Shown piece by piece: positions 1 through 6,251 of a stretch of 10,659 nt of DNA. Numbering within the stretch: the first letter of the stretch is position 1; each line of letters begins with the position of its first letter. The translations under genes and the position numbers were made by a program. The DNA is from JBGTHB01 sp041746415 (GTDB taxonomy: Bacteria > Pseudomonadota > Gammaproteobacteria > Coxiellales > Coxiellaceae). The stretch lies in the NCBI GenBank assembly GCA_041746415.1, contig JBGTHB010000166.1:1-10659 (forward strand), read 5' to 3'. Under the pieces are notes generated by a model. It ran no database searches. It was given only the letters and a program-made list of their open reading frames with translations, and was not told where the DNA came from.

Positions 1-851
1 TAGCGTTTATTCCAATTTAATTTAATTGCTAATTGTTCTTCACCATTAATAATGGTTTTAAATACAATTCCGTGATCCGTAATAGCACTGGCATCGGAAC
101 CAGCAACGGGACTGGTTAAACCAAAACAAGGAATTTCTTCACCTGTGGCTAAGCGCGGTAAATAATGTTCTTTTTGTTGTTCTGTTCCATAGTGCAATAA
201 TAATTCGGCTGGTCCTAACGAATTAGGAACACTTAACACGGTAGCCACCGAAACACTGACTGAAGCCACTTTTGAAATAATTTGAGCATGCGCCAAAGCT
301 GAAAACGCTTTTCCGCCATACTGTTTAGGTATGATTAAACCAAAATAACCGTGCTGCTTAAGATGATCCCAAACAGCTTGAGGGATTTCGCGTTGTAACT
401 GACAAATATTCCAATCTGAAATAAGGCTGCAGAGCTGTTCAACTGGGCCACTTAAAAACGCTTGCTCTTCCGCACTTAAGTTATTTTTTGGCATTTTCGT
501 CAATTTCTGCCAGTTTGGCATTCCAGCAAACAGTTCTGCTGACCAATCCAAATCACCCGCATTAAGTGCTTCTTGTTCTGTCTTCGACATACTAGGCATG
601 AGCTTTTTATACAATCCAAAGATGCGATTGGAAATTAACCCGCGCCGCAAAGGAGTAATATTCAAAAAGCCAAACACCACCAACCAAATTAACCACAACA
701 CCACCAGGGTCATCGTGGTTAAGTGTGCAAAAATCGAAACGACAAACAAAAACACAAAGAGGCCAAGCGTCCATACTTTGAGTGAAGCACGATTATAAGA
801 AAGCGCACCAAACACAAGCAGAATAAAAAGAAACCACAGTAAAGCTAACAT
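1..851 (-). CDS. fadE: Acyl-CoA dehydrogenase FadE, N-terminal part (3' end beyond window)
   Basis: FadE catalyses the first step of fatty-acid beta-oxidation, the FAD-dependent conversion of acyl-CoA to trans-2-enoyl-CoA. The visible 283 residues begin with a very hydrophobic stretch (about residues 3-20 and 27-64, two or three membrane segments), as in proteobacterial FadE. Then follow a linker with LMPSMSKTEQEALNAG (85-100) and WSAELFAG, both typical of FadE, and the start of the acyl-CoA dehydrogenase domain, with IIPKQYGG (173-180) and the flavin/substrate-site motif CFGLTSPVAGSDAS (242-255). The frame stays open to base 1; E. coli FadE has 814 residues, so about two thirds is missing. 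The ATG at 851 is preceded by AAGGAG (867-862) at 10 nt spacing. Only 15 nt separate it from the upstream membrane-protein gene, so co-transcription with bamD is likely. Family assignment is firm; preferred chain length cannot be read from the sequence. Confidence 0.93.
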   Translation of the reverse strand, partial: MLALLWFLFILLVFGALSYNRASLKVWTLGLFVFLFVVSIFAHLTTMTLVVLWLIWLVVFGFLNITPLRRGLISNRIFGLYKKLMPSMSKTEQEALNAGDLDWSAELFAGMPNWQKLTKMPKNNLSAEEQAFLSGPVEQLCSLISDWNICQLQREIPQAVWDHLKQHGYFGLIIPKQYGGKAFSALAHAQIISKVASVSVSVATVLSVPNSLGPAELLLHYGTEQQKEHYLPRLATGEEIPCFGLTSPVAGSDASAITDHGIVFKTIINGEEQLAIKLNWNKR

Positions 852-866
852 GTGCTAATCACTCCT

Positions 867-1445
867 TCATAAAATTTCAATTATCAATACAATAACTAAA
901 GGTACTAATTGCATTAACGCATTATCATCGACCCATTTAAAATTAGGCCGCTCAACCAATAAAATAATAGGCGCCATAATTAAGGCATACCACCACGCTG
1001 TCCCCAGCCAAAATGCCGCACCCCACCAAATCAATAGCAACACCATTAAACCTACAACGCTAACCAACAAGCTTGAACAATGAAAGCAGCGCAATTCGCC
1101 TAATAACGGGTCCACAAACGCGCACGACCAAATGATTGGAATAGCCACAGCCGCACTGGGAGAAAAAATTAACACCAGTCCAAGTGCAAACAAACCCCAG
1201 GCGAACGAAGAAATTTGTTTACGCTCATAATCACGATGACCCCACACCGTGATTTTCAAACTTAATCGCAGTAATTCAATTACAACACTGGCTACAACTA
1301 ACCATACAACCAGCCGCCGTGGTTGACCAAAGTGATAATACAACAATGGAATAATAGCTAAACCAAGATGAACCACACGGCGCAACCAATAACCAAATTG
1401 GCCGCCGCAAGTATGGTGTGTTTGAATCCGTATTACTTTGTCCAT
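867..1445 (-). CDS. Multi-pass membrane protein, phytol/dolichol kinase-like (SEC59/VTE5-type)
   Basis: This 192-residue protein is mostly transmembrane (about 24-40, 45-62, 82-110, 123-148, 150-165, 178-192). Three sites recall CTP-dependent lipid kinases of the phytol/dolichol kinase and CDP-diglyceride synthase superfamily: RRVVHLG near the N-terminus (22-28), DPLLGELR (112-119) in the place of the family's Asp-centred loop, and an E(x7)DDN site (E165 to D173-N175) like the ESLP..DDN element of plant phytol kinases. It may therefore phosphorylate an isoprenoid alcohol or other lipid at the inner membrane; the substrate is unknown. Cysteines at 13, 120 and 123 are not explained. It lies 16 nt after bamD and 15 nt before fadE, all on one strand. 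No strong ribosome-binding site precedes the ATG at 1445 (GGC 4 nt upstream only), so translation may depend on bamD. Alternative: an uncharacterised membrane protein with convergent motifs. Confidence 0.6.
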   Translation of the reverse strand: MDKVIRIQTHHTCGGQFGYWLRRVVHLGLAIIPLLYYHFGQPRRLVVWLVVASVVIELLRLSLKITVWGHRDYERKQISSFAWGLFALGLVLIFSPSAAVAIPIIWSCAFVDPLLGELRCFHCSSLLVSVVGLMVLLLIWWGAAFWLGTAWWYALIMAPIILLVERPNFKWVDDNALMQLVPLVIVLIIEIL

Positions 1446-1461
1446 GTAGCCAATAAAACAG

Positions 1462-2226
1462 TTATTTATTTAACGCAGCAAATTGTTTGGAATTCGGATA
1501 ATTCTGCGCCAAGATTTTGTAGCTTTGATTAGCCAACTTAGTTAAGCCCAGTGCACGATAAGACTTAACCATCATCGCCAATGCGTCAACCACCGCGGGT
1601 GACCCATCATAATGCTGCACCACGAAACTCGCGCGATTAGCGGCTGCTACATAAGCATCATGCTGCAAATAAAAATCACCAATAATTAATTCACGTTGCG
1701 CCATCATATTGCGAATATAACGCATGCGTAATTCAGCATTAGGGGTGTAGGGGCTATCTGGAAAGTAATGCGCTAAGGTGCCAAACGACACAAACGATTG
1801 CTCCATGGTGCTAATGTCACGTTGCGCTGGACTGATCCCCGCTTGGCGCTGCATCCACGATAAACCTTCGCTAAACCCAATCAAACCCTTCATATAATAA
1901 GCGTAATCCACATTCTGACCACGCGGATAAAGATGCGTATAACGATCAGCTGCCGCAATCGCTGAAACATCATCGTCATCCATATGATAGGCATATATAA
2001 TATCGAGCTGCGCTTGTTGAGCGTAAGGACCAAATGGGTAAATCGCATTTAGCGCTTCTAAGTATTTCACCGCATCGTGATAATGCTTATCCGCTAATGC
2101 TTTTTCACCGCTAACGAACAACGTGCCAGCAGGTGTGCTACGATATGCCGCGAACGGATCTTGGTTTTCATTTGAGCAACCAAACAATAATAATAGAACC
2201 GGTAGGAGAAAAAGCAGTTTGCGCAT
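1462..2226 (-). CDS. bamD: Outer membrane protein assembly factor BamD (lipoprotein)
   Basis: BamD is the essential lipoprotein of the BAM complex; it binds BamA and incoming beta-barrel precursors at the periplasmic face of the outer membrane. The 254-residue product (E. coli 245) starts with a lipoprotein signal peptide, MRKLLFLLPVLLLLFG, with the lipobox LFGC and the acylated Cys at 17; the following Ser-Asn does not suggest inner-membrane retention. The rest is a helical TPR-like array: ALADKHYHDAVKYLEALNAIYPFGPYA style repeats begin near residue 43, and the last ends in QSYKILAQNYPNSKQFAALN. The region GLSWMQRQAGISPAQRD (about 121-137) corresponds to the family's conserved segment with Asp followed by a helix. 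The ATG at 2226 has AAGGA about 10 nt upstream. It is divergent from rluD, the usual gammaproteobacterial arrangement, and seems to lead a three-gene unit with the membrane protein and fadE. Confidence 0.95.
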   Translation of the reverse strand: MRKLLFLLPVLLLLFGCSNENQDPFAAYRSTPAGTLFVSGEKALADKHYHDAVKYLEALNAIYPFGPYAQQAQLDIIYAYHMDDDDVSAIAAADRYTHLYPRGQNVDYAYYMKGLIGFSEGLSWMQRQAGISPAQRDISTMEQSFVSFGTLAHYFPDSPYTPNAELRMRYIRNMMAQRELIIGDFYLQHDAYVAAANRASFVVQHYDGSPAVVDALAMMVKSYRALGLTKLANQSYKILAQNYPNSKQFAALNK

Positions 2227-2239
2227 AATTTAAGCATCC

Positions 2240-2260
2240 TTAGATCTAAATGGAGGCCAT
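2240..2260. repeat. Two adjacent small dyads between bamD and rluD
   Basis: TTAGATCTAA (2240-2249) is a perfect 10-bp palindrome. It is followed directly by ATGG-AGG-CCAT (2250-2260), an interrupted dyad whose right arm touches the bamD -10 box. They lie in the bamD leader and close to where an rluD promoter would be. They could be an operator or part of the leader structure covering the bamD ribosome-binding site, but such short dyads can occur by chance. Confidence 0.35.
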
Positions 2261-2288
2261 TATAGAGGATTGATGCCGCTGCTGTCAT
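2259..2288 (-). promoter_or_regulatory. Sigma70-type promoter for bamD
   Basis: On the minus strand a -35 box ATGACA (2288-2283, one mismatch to TTGACA) is followed after 18 nt by a perfect -10 box TATAAT (2264-2259). Transcription would start near 2252, leaving a leader of about 25 nt containing the bamD ribosome-binding site. This is the only near-consensus promoter I found on the left half of the window; it probably drives bamD, the kinase-like gene and fadE. Read by eye only. Confidence 0.7.
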
Positions 2289-2292
2289 CTTT

Positions 2293-3234
2293 ATGAGTAA
2301 ATCAATTGAATTAAAAAATAGTATCCCATCCTCATTGCATGGCTCGCGTCTTGACGCGGCCCTAGGGCAATTATTTCCAGATTACTCCCGCAGCCAATTC
2401 AAACTGTGGATCGAAAGCAATGCGGTTAAGGTTAACAACGAAGTTGTCACGAAACCCAAAACCAAAGTGAACACCGATGATGTAATTCATATCGAAGCCG
2501 TGCTTGAGGCACGTGAAAACTGGCAACCACAAAATATTCAGCTTAATGTTTTATTTGAAGACGCCGATATACTCATTATTAACAAACCAACTGGTTTAGT
2601 CGTTCACCCTGGCGCAGGAAATTACGACCAAACCATGGTAAATGCGTTATTGCATTTTGACCCTGAATTACAAAGCGTACCACGCGCTGGTTTAATTCAC
2701 CGCTTGGATAAAGATACTACTGGATTATTAGTTATTGCGCGTAATTTAAAATCGCACCATGCGTTAATTAATATGATGAAAGAACGTTTAATTAAACGTT
2801 ACTATTTAGCGTTAGTACATGGTGTGATTAATGTCGGCGGCACCATTGATAAACCCATTGCGCGTCACTCACAACAACGCACCAAAATGGCCATTATGGA
2901 AAGCGGTAAGCCGGCCATCACGCATTACAAAGTACAAGAAAAATTTACCTATCACACGTTACTGGCGGTACAACTACAAACCGGTCGCACGCATCAAATT
3001 CGTGTGCACATGGCGTCAATTCAACATCCCATTGTGGGCGATGCCGTTTACGGCGGCAAACGTTTGCCGCAAAAAGACTTAACCGCTGAGGCAAGACAGG
3101 CTATTTTACATTTTAATCGCCAAGCATTACACGCCGAAAAACTGAGTTTCACTCATCCATTCAGCGACCAACCGCTGGAGTTTATCGCGCCGTTGCCAGA
3201 TGATCTGCAGCAACTCATTAATTCTCTCAAGTGA
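2293..3234 (+). CDS. rluD: 23S rRNA pseudouridine synthase RluD (1911/1915/1917)
   Basis: RluD converts uridines in helix 69 of 23S rRNA to pseudouridine, which supports ribosome assembly and termination. The 313-residue protein has an N-terminal S4 RNA-binding domain (about 14-75: SRLDAALGQLFPDYSRSQFKLWIESNAVKVN...) and then the RsuA/RluA catalytic domain. The catalytic motif is GLIHRLDKDTTGLLVIAR (133-150) with catalytic Asp139. Further family motifs are IINKPTGLVVHPG (95-107), LQTGRTHQIRVHMA (228-241) and HPIVGDAVYGG (245-255). The length is a little under E. coli RluD (326). The ATG at 2293 has only a weak ribosome-binding site, and no other in-frame start lies close upstream. Assigned to RluD rather than RluC because of bamD next door and the form of the motifs. 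The usual downstream partner pgeF (yfiH) is absent; a hypothetical gene follows instead. Confidence 0.93.
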   Translation: MSKSIELKNSIPSSLHGSRLDAALGQLFPDYSRSQFKLWIESNAVKVNNEVVTKPKTKVNTDDVIHIEAVLEARENWQPQNIQLNVLFEDADILIINKPTGLVVHPGAGNYDQTMVNALLHFDPELQSVPRAGLIHRLDKDTTGLLVIARNLKSHHALINMMKERLIKRYYLALVHGVINVGGTIDKPIARHSQQRTKMAIMESGKPAITHYKVQEKFTYHTLLAVQLQTGRTHQIRVHMASIQHPIVGDAVYGGKRLPQKDLTAEARQAILHFNRQALHAEKLSFTHPFSDQPLEFIAPLPDDLQQLINSLK

Positions 3235-3303
3235 AATAATAAATTCAACCAAATTCAGTCTAATACTGACTTAATATTTGCAGTTGAAAATAGCGCCCAA
3301 GTA

Positions 3304-3310
3304 AGAGGGG
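3304..3310 (+). promoter_or_regulatory. Strong ribosome-binding site before a TTG start
   Basis: AGAGGGG lies 7 nt before the TTG at 3318, which opens a 52-codon frame. No comparable site precedes the TTG at 3431 that opens the longer frame. This suggests that translation of the hypothetical gene begins at 3318. Confidence 0.6.
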
Positions 3311-3317
3311 AAATAAA

Positions 3318-3476
3318 TTGCGTCACGATTTTAATTATGCTGGACTCGAAGAAGTTCAAACTGAGTTGGACACTTTACTCACAACACTGGCGATTCGCAA
3401 CTGTAGGCCCAATCCAAATCATCGCCAACTTTGCGCTCATTTTTTGCCTATGCTGACAGAAGTAAAAAAAGCATAA
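3318..3476 (+). CDS. Short ORF, probable true 5' end of the hypothetical gene that continues in the -1 frame
   Basis: From TTG 3318 this frame encodes 52 residues, starting MRHDFNYAGLEEVQTELDTL and ending HFLPMLTEVKKA, before TAA at 3474-3476. It has a good ribosome-binding site at 7 nt and an amphipathic, normal-looking composition (GLEEVQTELDTLL, CAHFLPMLTEV). It overlaps the start of the longer frame by 46 nt. Just before its stop it reads GTA AAA AAA GCA, that is, through an A7 run; a shift of -1 there would join it to the 3431-4165 frame and give one protein of about 282 residues. No domain is recognised. Either it is the N-terminus of that protein (by frameshift, slippage or because one base is extra or missing), or it is an independent small ORF. 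I favour the first. Confidence 0.5.
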   Translation: MRHDFNYAGLEEVQTELDTLLTTLAIRNCRPNPNHRQLCAHFLPMLTEVKKA

Positions 3477-4165
3477 AATCGAAGCTAAATGAACAAAATG
3501 CAAACGTAGCTAAAAAATCAGAAGTGGCTTTGTTTAACTCCGACTACTTTGAAAAAAGCTGGGAATTTGCCTTGCAGAAATACAGCGCTTATCTAAAAAA
3601 AAGCAAAAACATATCTGTGAATACTACATTAGAAAGTGTTCAGCTCAGTTTCTCTATTAATGACATTAAATCTTTCCACACTAAGCTAAGTGAATTTATT
3701 GATGCCAACTTACCAAAATCACAGCCAAGTGAAGAAAAATTAGAAGCTAAAGAAATAATTGGGCATTATTGTGTTGTGCTAGAAGAGCTTGCTGAAACTT
3801 GTAAACGTAAATCTAAAAAAATTAAGCACACCAATCCTCAGTCCAAAAAAATTAGTACATATCGCGCTTTAAGCAGCTTTTTTCAGGCGCAACACGAGGT
3901 GTTAGCGATATTCTTACAGCTGGCGTTACTTATTCGAACGAATCCGCCCACTAAAGCAACATTACTTGCTCACATTAAAACAAAGCAAGCAATGTTTTTG
4001 CGTTTAATTGCCCCAATGTCCGAGTCAGCAAAATCATCTAAAAATGACGCACCGAAAAAATGGGCAAGCTTCTTTAAACAAAAAACGGGGCTTGAAAATT
4101 TTGATATCGACAATATTAGTGCTGCGCTAAAAGAAATTTCATCAAAACTACAACACAATAATTAA
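3431..4165 (+). CDS. Hypothetical Lys-rich helical protein
   Basis: Function not recognised. The 244-residue frame opens at TTG 3431 (the frame is closed by TAG at 3404-3406), without a visible ribosome-binding site, so the listed start is probably not the real one; see the overlapping frame at 3318. The product is basic and rich in Lys, Ser, Ala and Leu, with no signal peptide or clear membrane segment; most of it looks alpha-helical (about 40-58, 72-91, 97-127, 143-170, 177-190). One hydrophobic helix, HEVLAIFLQLALLIR (154-168), could be buried or amphipathic. The gene carries several runs of six to eight A, more than its neighbours, and its codon use looks AT-richer, compatible with a lineage-specific or acquired gene. 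It converges on thrS, sharing TTAA at the stops. A cytosolic protein or a secreted effector of a host-associated bacterium are both possible; nothing seen decides this. Confidence 0.65.
   Translation: MRSFFAYADRSKKSIKSKLNEQNANVAKKSEVALFNSDYFEKSWEFALQKYSAYLKKSKNISVNTTLESVQLSFSINDIKSFHTKLSEFIDANLPKSQPSEEKLEAKEIIGHYCVVLEELAETCKRKSKKIKHTNPQSKKISTYRALSSFFQAQHEVLAIFLQLALLIRTNPPTKATLLAHIKTKQAMFLRLIAPMSESAKSSKNDAPKKWASFFKQKTGLENFDIDNISAALKEISSKLQHNN
3464..3470 (+). other. A7 run at the junction of two overlapping frames (possible -1 slip site)
   Basis: In the frame from 3318 the run reads as A AAA AAA followed by GCA TAA, the form of a classical -1 slippery heptamer. Slipping back one base gives AAA AAA AGC ATA AAA and enters the long frame to 4165. 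I see no Shine-Dalgarno-like stimulator 10-14 nt upstream and only a weak possible hairpin downstream, so a programmed event is not established; a real or sequencing indel in the homopolymer is equally compatible. Confidence 0.45.
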
Positions 4166-6081
4166 ATAAAATTTTCAGCCGTAACAGGCGTAAAATTCAC
4201 GTGCTCTTCACTCGCCAAATCCAAACGATTTTCAATTTCAAACTTCAAGCGTTTGAGAAAATCATCCACGCTAAGCGTAATCGTACGATTACCACGCAAG
4301 CGCACCGCTAAGGCATTACTTTCCATTTCTCGTTGACCGATTACCACAATATAAGGCACGCGATCTAATTGAGCTAATTTGATTTTTTTATTTAACGTTT
4401 CGTTGGATTGATCCAAATTAATGCGCATGCCACCGGTAGCGGTTTTAACTTCAGCCTTAAATAAAAAATCATGCACTTTTTTAGCGTAACTTTTTAATTT
4501 ATCATCTTCTGCCACAGTAATAATACGCACTTGCTCAGGTGCCAACCAGGTTGGAAATGTGGCTTTGTAATGCTCAATTAAAAATGCCACAAAACGTTCG
4601 TGGCTGCCCAAGGGTGCACGATGAATAACATACACCGGATGTTTATTGCCGTCTTCACCTTGGTATTCTAAATTAAAACGTTGTGCTGCGAAAAAATCGA
4701 GTTGATTGGTTGAGATAGAAAATTCATTGCCTAGTGCATTCACAATTTGAAAATCCACTTTTGGCCCATAAAATGCGGCCTCACCCAACACTTCTTCGTA
4801 TTTATAACCCGATTCCACCATCGCGGCTCGAATAATATCAACCGCTTGCTGCCATTGCTGAGGCTGATCAACATACTTATCAAGATTTTCCATATCAGGC
4901 AGTGACAAACGCATATAAAATTCTTTAATGCCAAACAATTCATAATAACGCACGTGCAAACGCATCACTTCTAAAAATAAATCCTTGGCCTGATCCGCAC
5001 GACAATAAATATGCGCATCATTTTGGGTAAAGCCACGCGTGCGCATTAAACCTGTTAATGCTCCCGAAGGTTCATAACGGAAAACTTTGCCATATTCCGA
5101 AAATCGCACCGGCAATTCACGATAAGACCATAATTTATTGGCATACATCATATGATGATGGGGGCAATTCATCGGTCGCAAGCGATAATGTTGATCTTCA
5201 ATTTCAATGGCGTTGTACATATCATCGGCGTAATAAGGCAAATGACCAGAGCGATGATATAATTCTTCACGGGCTAATTCCGGGGTGCAAATCGCTTGAT
5301 ATCCATCTTGGCGCTCGTACTCTGTGGCTAATAATTCCAATTCTTTGCGCAGCACTGTGCCAGCGGGCGTCCACATCCCTAAACCCACGCCAACGTCATT
5401 AGGCTCAAAGAAAAATAAATTGTGTTTAGCGCCTAACTTGCGATGATCGAATTCTTTTAATTCTTCAATACGTTTGATTTCTGCTTTTACGGCTTTGGGA
5501 TCTTCAAAACAAATGCCATAGATGCGCAACAGCGTGTCGTTTTTTGCATCACCACGCCAATAAGCTGCCGCGATATTAGTTAAGGTAACGGCGCCTGTTT
5601 GCCCAGAATGCTCCACATGCGGGCCACGACATAAATCCACAAAATCACCCAAGGTGTACACAGAAACGTGCGTTACTTTAGTGGCACTTGGATCAACTAA
5701 CTCATCATCAACCGCTTTGGCAACCGCTGTTGAACCTTTGGTTTTTAGCAATTCCAACAAGTCCACTTTGTATGTTTGGCCACGTTGCTGCATTAACTGT
5801 ATGGCGTCATCAATCGCCATTTCTGAACGCACATAGGGGATTTTTTCTTGTTTCATGCGCGCCATCTCTTTTTCAATGGCTTGCAGATCTTCTTCATTAA
5901 GCGTCTTGCCATCGGCTAATCGCACATCATAATAAAAGCCATTTTTAATGGCTGGGCCAACACCAAAGCGTACATCTTTGTATAAACGCGCCACCGCTGC
6001 TGCCATTAAGTGGGCAGTGGAGTGGCGGATGGTTTCGAGTGGGAAATTCATTTTTGACACTGTTTTTACCTTATTCATCAT
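4162..6081 (-). CDS. thrS: Threonyl-tRNA synthetase, form without TGS domain
   Basis: ThrRS charges tRNA-Thr with threonine and edits Ser-tRNA-Thr. The editing domain starts at once: HSTAH (His20, His24) and CRGPH (Cys151, His155). The class II core follows with the three zinc/threonine ligands Cys306 (RPMNCPHHH), His357 (RGFTQNDAHIY) and His487 (YVIHRAP), motif 2 around FRYEPSGALTGLMRTRGF (334-351) and motif 3 with LGSHERF (491-497). The anticodon-binding domain is about 515-615. The N-terminal TGS domain of E. coli ThrRS (about 60 residues) is missing; the total of 639 is reached by a longer insert in the editing domain (about 110-140) and a C-terminal tail (615-639). MNCPHHH and FSISTNQLDFF differ from E. 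coli MNCPGH and QCGTVQLDF. The start is uncertain: ATG 6081 has no clear ribosome-binding site, while TAAGG lies 8 nt before GTG 6060 (residue 8). infC does not follow. Confidence 0.93.
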   Translation of the reverse strand: MMNKVKTVSKMNFPLETIRHSTAHLMAAAVARLYKDVRFGVGPAIKNGFYYDVRLADGKTLNEEDLQAIEKEMARMKQEKIPYVRSEMAIDDAIQLMQQRGQTYKVDLLELLKTKGSTAVAKAVDDELVDPSATKVTHVSVYTLGDFVDLCRGPHVEHSGQTGAVTLTNIAAAYWRGDAKNDTLLRIYGICFEDPKAVKAEIKRIEELKEFDHRKLGAKHNLFFFEPNDVGVGLGMWTPAGTVLRKELELLATEYERQDGYQAICTPELAREELYHRSGHLPYYADDMYNAIEIEDQHYRLRPMNCPHHHMMYANKLWSYRELPVRFSEYGKVFRYEPSGALTGLMRTRGFTQNDAHIYCRADQAKDLFLEVMRLHVRYYELFGIKEFYMRLSLPDMENLDKYVDQPQQWQQAVDIIRAAMVESGYKYEEVLGEAAFYGPKVDFQIVNALGNEFSISTNQLDFFAAQRFNLEYQGEDGNKHPVYVIHRAPLGSHERFVAFLIEHYKATFPTWLAPEQVRIITVAEDDKLKSYAKKVHDFLFKAEVKTATGGMRINLDQSNETLNKKIKLAQLDRVPYIVVIGQREMESNALAVRLRGNRTITLSVDDFLKRLKFEIENRLDLASEEHVNFTPVTAENFI

Positions 6082-6120
6082 ATAAATAGAGACAAGTTTT
6101 GCAATAGGGAGAAAGTATCA

Positions 6121-6192
6121 CTACTGATGAAGCGCATCAAGCGCGGCGATACTTGCGCCACCCGCTTTTTTAGCCAGCGCAAAAAAATACAC
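6121..6192 (-). CDS. Cryptic short ORF upstream of thrS (leader peptide or gene remnant)
   Basis: On the thrS strand a frame is open from after a TAA at 6222-6220 down to TAG at 6123-6121. From GTG 6192 it would encode 23 residues, beginning VYFFALAKKAGG and ending IAALDALHQ. The composition is Ala-rich and protein-like. There is no convincing ribosome-binding site and only one threonine codon in the open frame, so a threonine attenuator is unlikely. It may be the end of a degraded gene or chance. Its stop lies 39 nt before the first thrS ATG. Confidence 0.2.
   Translation of the reverse strand: MYFFALAKKAGGASIAALDALHQ
6153..6182. repeat. Inverted repeat in the thrS-degQ spacer
   Basis: TTGCGC (6153-6158) and GCGCAA (6177-6182) are perfect 6-bp arms around an 18-nt loop, followed on the plus strand by a run of A (6181-6187) and containing a run of six T (6165-6170). 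Read on the minus strand the hairpin follows T7, so it is not a standard terminator for either flanking gene. A role as an operator or in the thrS leader is possible. The remainder of the spacer 6082-6251 shows only a weak -10-like TAAAAT (6221-6226) for degQ and no good -35. Confidence 0.35.
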
Positions 6193-6251
6193 CAATGTGT
6201 AAATCTTGAGGTGGATACGTTAAAATATGGTCTTTCGCTAACGGAGAACTC

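Noticed and set aside
598..798. Plus-strand frame of 66 codons opposite fadE
   Set aside because: It is antisense to the hydrophobic N-terminus of FadE and its composition reflects that strand.
3246..3275. Possible terminator after rluD (TCAGT-CTAAT-ACTGA)
   Set aside because: The stem is only 5 bp, AT-rich and not followed by a T run.
4100..4165. C-terminal secretion signal of a type IVB effector in the hypothetical protein
   Set aside because: The tail (AALKEISSKLQHNN) has no clear Glu-rich block or the usual hydrophobic residue near the end; the idea rests only on the guess about the host lineage.
6077..6104. Promoter for thrS with TTGCAA (6104-6099) and TATGAT (6082-6077), 16 nt apart
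   Set aside because: It would overlap the first ATG codons and start transcription within the TAAGG that would be needed as ribosome-binding site for GTG 6060, so the model contradicts itself unless translation starts at ATG 6051 without a clear site.
6121..6219. Threonine attenuator leader peptide for thrS
   Set aside because: Only one Thr codon occurs in the 33-codon open frame and no terminator-type hairpin with a T run precedes thrS.
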